Shown here: piece by piece, positions 19,695 through 27,011 of the stretch
Numbering within the stretch: position 1 is the stretch's first letter
Layout of the letters: each line of letters begins with the position of its first letter
Assembly (NCBI GenBank): GCA_000697335.1
Contig: JNEM01016211.1
Location: forward strand, 1-27,011
DNA from: Conidiobolus incongruus B7586
Lineage: Eukaryota > Entomophthoromycota > Entomophthoromycetes > Entomophthorales > Conidiobolaceae
Length of the DNA stretch: 27,011 bases
Reading direction: 5' to 3'
Position numbers and translations under genes: made by a program
Notes under the pieces: model-generated
Database searches by the model: none
Told to the model about the DNA's origin: nothing
The model's input: the letters and a program-made list of their open reading frames with translations, nothing else

Positions 19695-20929
19695 TATATA
19701 ATTTCCTATTAACTTTGTATATATTTATTTAATTCAAACTAATAATATGTTTGAAAAATCAGAAATTAAAAAATTTCCCATTATTTTAAATTCAAGGTAA
19801 TACTATATATTTTCTTGCAAATTGATAGATTTTAATTCAATTAGAACTTTCATAAAAATATTGAAATAGAAAATGTGATTTTTGAAATTAAGAAAAAAAA
19901 ATAAAATGAAAAATCATGAAAATTTATCACTACTTAAATTATTTCATTATATTAATAAATATAAAAACAAAATTTTATTTGTTTAAATAATATTAATATC
20001 AAAATAAACCAGTTTGCTATAATATCAACATAAAATATTTATAGTTCACTATAATTTTATAATGTTAAGAATGATAAGGTTTCAATTAGAACTATGTTAT
20101 TTGAGAGAATATATATTACTCTGCAATTTTACATTTTATTTTGAATCTATTAAAAAAGTGAATTTTTCCCAAAGTTGCAGATGCACACAAATGAGAATTT
20201 GAATGAATATAAAATTTGACATTGGAATTAAAGCTATATCACTTTAAAGTTAATAACTATCAATTGTTTAACAAAATATAACGGAGGGTTTGCTTGAAAT
20301 TTAAAAGAGGTAATGAACTATAAATCCATACAATGATACATTAAACTTCGTAATAGCTGATTATTACAAAAGTTACATTCATCCCAAGCTTTATACTAAC
20401 ACAATAAATCTATTGAATTTATCAACTTTAATTTTATATTATATGGAATAATATTCAACAGTTATATTTCTTTTATCAAAGCTATTCTAATTATTGATGT
20501 ATTTAATATTAAAAATAATATAGGTATTTATCAGAATATATAGTATAAAAATAATGTTATTGAATCAATATTGTATTAAATATTTTATATAATATATGAT
20601 AACAATGATAATTTATATTGGTTCAAATTAACACTCATATTTTCAAACACCAATTTTTCAATTCATGAGTCATTGAAATGAGTATTTAAGGAATTTTTTA
20701 AATTATTTAATATATTAATTATTAACATATTTATTAATAAAATATCATAATAGTAATAGCTTGTAATAAATTATTATGATTATTTTTCTTTTAAAATTTA
20801 GAATATCATTATAATCATTTTATTTAATATTAAAAATAATTAATTTTTAATTGAAATACTGGAAAAAGTTGTGTATTGAGAGGTAAACAATTTAAATAAG
20901 TTGAAGTTATGCTGATTAATATATATTAT
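19690..20929. other. AT-rich intergenic spacer
   Basis: No supported gene. Composition is uniformly AT-rich with short tracts. It forms the downstream flank of the second carboxypeptidase gene. Confidence 0.7.
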
Positions 20930-20935
20930 TTTATT
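20930..20935 (-). terminator. Poly(A) signal AATAAA of carboxypeptidase gene 2
   Basis: Minus-strand AATAAA about 37 bases after the stop codon, after a T-rich stretch. It is plausible but the hexamer is common here. Confidence 0.45.
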
Positions 20936-20971
20936 CTTGAAATAAATAAAAATTCTAACTTTGAAATTGAC

Positions 20972-22189
20972 TTAATTAATGGGGTTGTCAAGTACAAACT
21001 GAATGAAGTGAACAGCAGCGGGGAACAAATCCTTACCAACTGGGATGATTTCGGAGGGTGGGAGGACAAAACCATTGGCGGCATTTTCGTTGGGACTGAG
21101 TTCAATAGTGAATCCGTAAGCTTTTTCGGAGCCGTAGAACCAGTCATCGGCTGAGCCGGTAGTAGGATAGAGGCCAACAGATTTCTGAGAGGTGTAGACC
21201 TTGCCACGGTTTAGCTTGATCTTGTCTCTGATACCATCGCCTAACTTTTTGAAGATGGCTTCGTGGGGGGAGTCAGCAGTGGTATCTCCCCAAGGACGTA
21301 AGACAAGTTCGGAGTATGAGTGCCAATCGATAGCACCAGCAATGCGACCTTGCGCTCTGGAGTAAGAGATGATAGCTTTAGTTTCTAGTTCAGATCCAGC
21401 AGAAGGACCACGGTAAGTGTCACTGTTGGGATTGGTAGAAGCACCGGGACCACCCCAATGGAAGGGGAAATTACGGTTGAGGTCAACACCATTACCACCA
21501 GTGGCAGTATTACGGTTCTTTCTGTGCAATCTTTGAGTCTGAGTATATTTATAACCATCAGGATTCACAATAGGAATGAAGATGATTTCAACTTGATCTA
21601 ATATATTTTTAATGGTTGGATCAGATTGACGCTTGGTTAAAAGTTCATTGAAAATGTATTGGGTAGTAGTTCCACTGATCCATTCACGAGCGTGGATTAA
21701 AGATTGGAACCAAATCTTCTTTTTGGGAGCTCCATTAGGATTGGTCAAGTGGACAGCAAAGATATCGTTATTTTGGAATGTTTTACCAATGGAAGGAACA
21801 AACTTGACTACACCAGGGTTAGATTGAGCATGTTGAGAGTACCATTGCTTAATTTCATCGTAGGTGTGGTAGGAGCTGAACCAGTCAGCAGATCTAGCAG
21901 AAGCACCTTCATCAGCTTCATCAATAGTCTTCTGGACATCTTCAACTAAGATATTCAATTTGGAATCTTTGGGTAATTCAGCTTTCAATTGATTGAATTG
22001 AGCGGGGGTAACATGGACTTTAGCAGTTCCACTATTTTCGGACCAAATGTCAGCATCGATCTTTTCCAACAATTTATGCACTTGGGGGGTGTTAGAAACT
22101 TCAACGACCTTGTGATCCTTGTAAAAGGCAACTTGAGAAGGAGTAGCCAAAGTGGCAGCAATAAATAATAGTAATTTAGACAATTGCAT
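20972..22189 (-). CDS. Secreted M14 metallocarboxypeptidase, predicted B-type, paralogue of the first gene
   Basis: Also 405 residues, aligning without gaps to the gene at 951-2168 with 58 differences (about 86% identity, counted by eye). All functional positions are kept: signal peptide 1-15, activation segment about 16-100, zinc ligands H166, E169 and H290, R223, N238-R239, Y341, catalytic E363 and specificity residue D348. Differences cluster in surface stretches: 53-59, 191-200, 274-279 and 303-307. In the last the sibling reads DKYDDAP and this copy DTTADSP, removing charges near the active-site side of the fold and possibly shifting substrate preference. No introns. The ATG sits 53 bases after its TATAAAA. 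It faces the first copy across 18.8 kb. Both copies look functional, so this is a retained recent duplication. Confidence 0.95.
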   Translation of the reverse strand: MQLSKLLLFIAATLATPSQVAFYKDHKVVEVSNTPQVHKLLEKIDADIWSENSGTAKVHVTPAQFNQLKAELPKDSKLNILVEDVQKTIDEADEGASARSADWFSSYHTYDEIKQWYSQHAQSNPGVVKFVPSIGKTFQNNDIFAVHLTNPNGAPKKKIWFQSLIHAREWISGTTTQYIFNELLTKRQSDPTIKNILDQVEIIFIPIVNPDGYKYTQTQRLHRKNRNTATGGNGVDLNRNFPFHWGGPGASTNPNSDTYRGPSAGSELETKAIISYSRAQGRIAGAIDWHSYSELVLRPWGDTTADSPHEAIFKKLGDGIRDKIKLNRGKVYTSQKSVGLYPTTGSADDWFYGSEKAYGFTIELSPNENAANGFVLPPSEIIPVGKDLFPAAVHFIQFVLDNPIN

Positions 22190-22204
22190 AGTTAATAAAT
22201 TCGA

Positions 22205-22249
22205 AAATGATTAATATCTTTAATTAAAAAGATTGATCCAACTTTTATA
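22205..22249 (-). promoter_or_regulatory. Core promoter of carboxypeptidase gene 2: TATAAAA plus shared 13-mer
   Basis: Minus-strand TATAAAA at 22249-22243 and the block ATATTAATCATTT at 22217-22205. The block ends 15 bases before the ATG, exactly as in the first copy, and the TATA distance differs by one base. The bases between the two elements have diverged. Confidence 0.65.
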
Positions 22250-24057
22250 GATTAAATTATGCAAGGTATTAAAATTAGTGGAAAAAAAATAAATTATTCC
22301 AATAACGATTCATTAAAAAATTTAATTTAATCAAATTAAAAATTTAATTAAAAATAATTAATTTAAAATTTATATGATGAAATTTATAATCTATAATAAA
22401 TACTACCTAATTTTCTTTATTTATTTAGTAAAGATAATAATTATGATAAGATATTTTTGGATTTAGATAGTCATGGTTAATAAGTCATGTGATATGGGGA
22501 AAATTTTTTAAACAATCTAGATCTCATCAAAATGAATCGAGTAAATTCATCATTATAAATTAAATGAGTTTCGTATATAATTAAATAATATAGTTAGTCT
22601 TCTGAATAGTGATGTGAGATTCAAAACCTTCAATATTGCCAAAAATATAATATGTTTCACAATATTCAATATTATTATGTAATCTTAACAAAATATATAC
22701 AACTAACATCAAGAGGTCTCAGAATTTGAGGTACAAAAGCGGAATTTTACATTAGATACCTTTTCTTTTCGAAATAATAAACATTAAATATATATGATTT
22801 GTATGATTAGAAATAGATAAAATAGCATTTCAAAATAATTTATTATAGTTAAATGATATGTGATATATCACTGATAACATACACATTAAGAACAATTATC
22901 ATAATATCAATTTGCAGTACACACAACTATATTAAAGAATTCTTACCAGATTTTGATCAGACTCTAAATTGAAATTTCTAATTAAATTCTTTAATTTTAC
23001 ATTAACTCTTATATAAATAGAATTAAATTCTATTTTATTTATTTTGATAATTCATTGTAAATTATTTTATGTTATCCTTGGTTATACCATTGTTACATCC
23101 TATTATCTTAAAAACGGTTGATTTATCTCTACTAGTAACACAATTAATTTTTGAAAATTAACTCAAAAACATATGATAGAGTGATCATTTTACTATTTTT
23201 CAAGGTTGCTAACAATCATACTCAAAGATAATATTACGTGATCAAAATTTCAATTATTCATCCAGAAATTAATAATTAATTTTAAAAATAATCAAGATTA
23301 ATAATTTGATACATTCTCGATTATGTATTAATAATTGATTAGCTTTAGTTATTAATCTTTTAACTATTATAATATCTATATTCAATATTTTATATAGAAT
23401 ATAAAATTTATATTCTATCATCCTAAATATTAACTTGAAATATTTTCAACTATTTATATAAAACCTGATGAATAATATTAAACAGTGTATGGATATTTAT
23501 TCTCAACTTAAAATTCCGACATATCAATAATCTATAATACATATCACTTTTTATAACAAATATTTATAATCCATATATTTGAAATATATAACCACATTTT
23601 TTCTGTTTTTAACTAATTACATTATAAAATGATTACAATTTCATAATGATAATAATCATAATCAAAATTTAATGTAAATTGATAATTTAATTTACTGATA
23701 ACAGTTATACTCTACCAATGCTTTTATCATTCTTTAAAGATGAATAGTTAATAAAGATCATTCAACAAAAAATTTAATCTCAACTTTGCTGATAGAGAAA
23801 TGATATAATATATTTTTTATTATATGATTTATAAAAATAAATTATATTATAACTATGACGATATTTATTTTAAAACATAAAAATTTTTATTGACCAAATT
23901 CAAAAACTAAAGATACAGTATTATTTAATAGAAAGGAGAAATTTCAATATATTTAGACAGTATATATTATGTAATATATATGAAAATTAATTTTTAAAAG
24001 CAATATGATATAAACCTAATACAATCTTTTTTATTGATTATAAATACTGTTTTGTTT
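22250..24057. other. AT-rich intergenic spacer upstream of carboxypeptidase gene 2
   Basis: No supported gene on either strand. The part nearest the promoter (22440-22760) is slightly less AT-extreme and may hold distal regulatory sites. No specific motif can be defended. Confidence 0.65.
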
Positions 24058-24303
24058 TTATAATAAGGGTTGTAAATAAAGATCGTTGTTAGAAAAGTAC
24101 TCGTAATACGATTTAGTAATTTTTTTATTAATCCTGCTCTTTAACATATCGGGACTGTATATCTTAAGACCTAGCGTTGAGACATCGTAGCAGAATATTC
24201 GGAAATTTCGATACTTGTTATTCTTATCGCTTCAGGGCTTAAATAATTCATTCAGTGAGTGACATAGGTTTTGAATAAATTCTAATAAAGGAGCTAAAGA
24301 GTA
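24058..24303 (-). pseudogene. Gene remnant (C-terminal part of an unknown protein)
   Basis: On the minus strand a host-like frame of about 80 codons ends at a TAA (24058-24060). It reads LAPLLEFIQNLCHSLNELFK, one TGA, then SDKNNKYRNFRIFCYDVS, LGLKIYSPDMLKSRINKK and YYEYFSNNDLYLQPLL. The codons (CTA, GGT, CCC, GAC-like choices) and GC content contrast with the AT-only flanks, and upstream of 24303 stops appear in all frames. This suggests the last exon or 3' end of a decayed gene, or an exon of a gene whose other parts I cannot see. The family is not recognised. Confidence 0.35.
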
Positions 24304-26479
24304 TCATTTGATTATGGACTAACAATTTCACTATGAACGGGAAGTAATGTGAACTTAACTATCGTATCTAGATGGACAGGTATTTTGAAATACAACAATA
24401 CTGAAAAATCCTGATTTGATAGGTCATTTATCAAATTAATTTAAAATCTGAAAATAATTGCTAAAAAACTAATAATATGGTAAATTCTTGACTATAATAG
24501 TAAATATTAGTATTTAAAAATCATAAATTCAAATATTGAGTTCATTATATTCTCATTCACTTGAATTGAAATATTTAAATACAATTGACAATTGATTAAA
24601 CTATATAGAAAATTCCGTCATGTAGCTTTATTTTCTAATTAATTTTAAGAAAAAGAATAATATCAAAATCTTATTTTAAATATTTTATTATTTTTATCAG
24701 ATATATAATATAAAATATTTGAAAGGATATTTGAAAAATAATGGAAATATAAATAATTTTGTTCTTAGTAATGAAAATAGAAATATATCAGATATAAAAA
24801 TTAAAACAAAAGGTATAAGCATTTCTTGAATAATTATTTAATTTTATCTATATTATCAAAATGAATATTTCAATATTTTAACTTTAAAATGTATTATTGA
24901 ATAACTTTTTGAATATATATTTAAACAATGAGATAATAGTATCAAGTTTATATATATTACATTTATTGAGGTAGAAAGATATATAAATCCAAATTTGAAA
25001 AATATATTTGTATAATGGAATATAAGAATAGTAATTTTTGAATAATTTTGAACTCATAACTATCAAAATACGAGGTATCAAATTTATAATCCTATCTGTT
25101 AATTATCTTGAAATTTTATTTAATATTTCAAATTTTTTAATTACTAAATTTTTAAGCCATTTATTATTAATAATAATTATCTATTAATAATCATCTATAA
25201 ATTAGAGTATAAGATTTTTCTTTAAACGACAATATTTATGGTTTTTTAATAATACAATATGTTAAATATTATTCTAATTAATAAGGTATTAAATATCAAG
25301 CAAAAAAAACTTTTTAAACATCTAAATTATATTGATAAAGACATTTCCATTTTTCTTAAAATATAGTTTCAAAATATATTATAATCATTTATTCAAATAA
25401 TTTTGAATAAAATATAAGTCTATGAAATAATATTTAGATATTTTTATTAATGGATATATATGATTTATAATATTAAACTGTTATTAATATAATATTAAAA
25501 ATATTGCATTATCTATATTAAAATGAAAATTAATATAAAAAAGAGAATTATTGAGATATATATCAAATTTTTAATTTAAATCTTATTAATAATAATAAAA
25601 AAGTATAATATCTATGTGTAAAATTCTAATATTAAATATTAAAGCTATATTCCAATAATTATATTTAAATTTTTGAAATTTTTATTTTTTATACAAATTT
25701 AATAATAGCATAATTTTAAAATTAAAATTATATATAATTTTGAAATATAATCTGTAGTAAAATAAAGATTATATATAATTTGTATTATCTGTTATTATTC
25801 AAAACTTTTTTTATATCTTTATTAAAATATTGATATTTAAAATATTATTTTTATTAAAAATTATTATTAGATATTTATAAACCAATCAAATATAATTAAA
25901 GAAGGTTTCTTATTATTAATATATTTTTATTTATATAAAGCAATAATAATCAAATAGATTATAATTAAATAAATATATTAGATATAGTATTTTTGTAATT
26001 TTTTATAATAAAAACTTTGATAATTTTAAATATTAATATTTTTTAAATATTATTCAAAATAATAAATATTCTGAAATAAAAATAAAAAGAATTATTTAAA
26101 ATAATTATATTGAAAAAATATATAAAGCTTGTTATTAATAATTTACTTGCAAGAATTAAATAAATATCATATATTTTTATATTTTATTATTATATTTTAT
26201 AAAATTTTATAAATGATATACTTATTTATTGGAATTTATTAACAAGGTCATTCTAATTAAATTTTTTGATTATTTTTTAAATAAGAAATTATAATGAAAA
26301 ATTTAAAATATATTAATTATGATTTTTAATTAAAATGTCTATTTTATCAATATAAAAATTAAAAAAAGGCAAATTCTAATTTTTGATCTTTTAAATATAT
26401 TATATAATTTGAAAAATTATTTATATATAAAATTTATCAAAAAATAAATATTTTCAAATTATAAATATATATTTAATTG
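24304..26479. other. Extremely AT-rich intergenic spacer
   Basis: About 2.2 kb, among the most AT-extreme DNA of the window. A 65-codon minus-strand frame at 24884-25081 is composed of Ile, Tyr, Lys, Phe and Ser codons expected by chance, and is not called. The first 120 bases (to about 24420) keep slightly higher GC, perhaps more of the preceding remnant. Confidence 0.65.
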
Positions 26480-27011
26480 AATTATTATTTTATTAAAATA
26501 CTTTGATTTTAAAATTTATATTTAAATTTGATTATACTTAAATTAAATAGTGATTATCAAAAAGCATTTATTTTTATATCTTTAAAACTTAACCATTAAC
26601 CCTTTAAAATCATCTAAAACTTACAAACAATTTAGAGAGATGGTGTTTTATTTAAAACTACCATATATCACTAGACTTATGATTTTAAAATTAAAAAAGA
26701 TATTATTCAAAACTTATTAAAATCTAAAAAATTAATATTTATTGTCATTTTTTACTTATTAATAAAGTAAAAAAATATATTAACAAATACCTTTTTATTT
26801 TAGCTAAAAAACTATTAAAATAGTTTAATATTAATTATATAAACATATTATATATATATTTAAGTTTAAACTTAGATCAAATAATAAAAATATAAAATAA
26901 ATATCTTATAATTTAACAAAAACCTAAGAGAAAATTAAAATAACTATAGCTAAACTAAACTTATTAAGATATAATCAAAAATAAAGGTTTTTATTATAAA
27001 TACTTTGAATT
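26480..27011 (+). mobile_element. Mariner DNA transposon copy D, cut by the window end
   Basis: The first 530 bases of another copy, colinear with copies A and C. Landmarks: the stretch encoding LKLNH.P.K near 26580, a stop in place of Gln before NL, the CCATATATCACTAG block (26660-26673, stop at the conserved Trp), KYINKYL, FNINYINILYIYLSLN and the site of the WVP motif with TAA near 26900. It matches copy A more closely than C. It runs off the window just before the first catalytic block. Decayed. Confidence 0.7.

Noticed and set aside
24304-26479. Mitochondrial origin of the very AT-rich stretches.
   Set aside because: They are continuous with nuclear-type genes, a nuclear tRNA gene with a Pol III terminator and mariner transposons, and no mitochondrial gene is visible.
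1-27011. CRISPR arrays, rRNA genes, a biosynthetic cluster or an operon-like system.
   Set aside because: No direct repeats with regular unique spacers, no rRNA-like conserved blocks, and the genes are monocistronic and functionally unrelated.

Overview
The window looks like nuclear DNA of an early-diverging fungus, most plausibly an entomophthoralean (Conidiobolus-like) species. Four signs point there: small host genes with clean, moderately GC-containing codons sit in extremely AT-rich, low-complexity spacers; a GPI-anchored GH72 beta-1,3-glucanosyltransferase with an X8 domain marks a fungal wall; one gene carries a short 50-bp intron; and secreted metallocarboxypeptidases are duplicated. 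The taxon is an inference; the standard nuclear code and a Pol III tRNA gene argue against organellar DNA.

Layout. 1-2.25 kb: secreted M14 carboxypeptidase gene (plus strand) with a TATA promoter. 2.25-4.6 kb: empty AT-rich spacer. 4.6-6.54 kb: gene for a PAS-like, probably membrane-anchored protein with a long C/T-rich 3' UTR. 6.56-9.29 kb: spacer. 9.29-9.80 kb: tRNA-Asn(GTT), then a small two-exon gene resembling the proteasome assembly chaperone Tma17/Adc17. 10.1-11.65 kb: divergent GH72-X8-GPI gene (minus), with an unexplained 45-codon coding-like island upstream at 11.9-12.05 kb. 13.6-20 kb: repeat-rich block with three decayed copies of one mariner (D34D) DNA transposon, and between copies two and three a decayed M14 peptidase-like relic. 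20.97-22.19 kb: second intact carboxypeptidase (minus), about 86% identical in protein to the first and facing it. 22.25-26.5 kb: AT-rich spacer with one small gene remnant. 26.5 kb to the end: a fourth mariner copy cut by the window edge.

The intact genes serve the cell surface and secretion (two carboxypeptidases predicted to remove C-terminal Lys/Arg, one wall-remodelling-family protein) plus a sensor-like PAS protein and housekeeping genes. They do not form a cluster with one pathway. The most interesting signals are (i) mariner copies whose stop codons and catalytic changes fit C-to-T/G-to-A decay at CpA, as in repeat-induced point mutation, (ii) an animal-type mariner in a probable insect-associated fungus, (iii) a GH72 protein with a rewritten active site but an intact disulfide scaffold, (iv) a PAS-plus-hydrophobic-tail architecture, and (v) a core-promoter block shared with identical spacing by the two carboxypeptidase genes. 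All alignments were made by eye, and family residue numbers are from memory.
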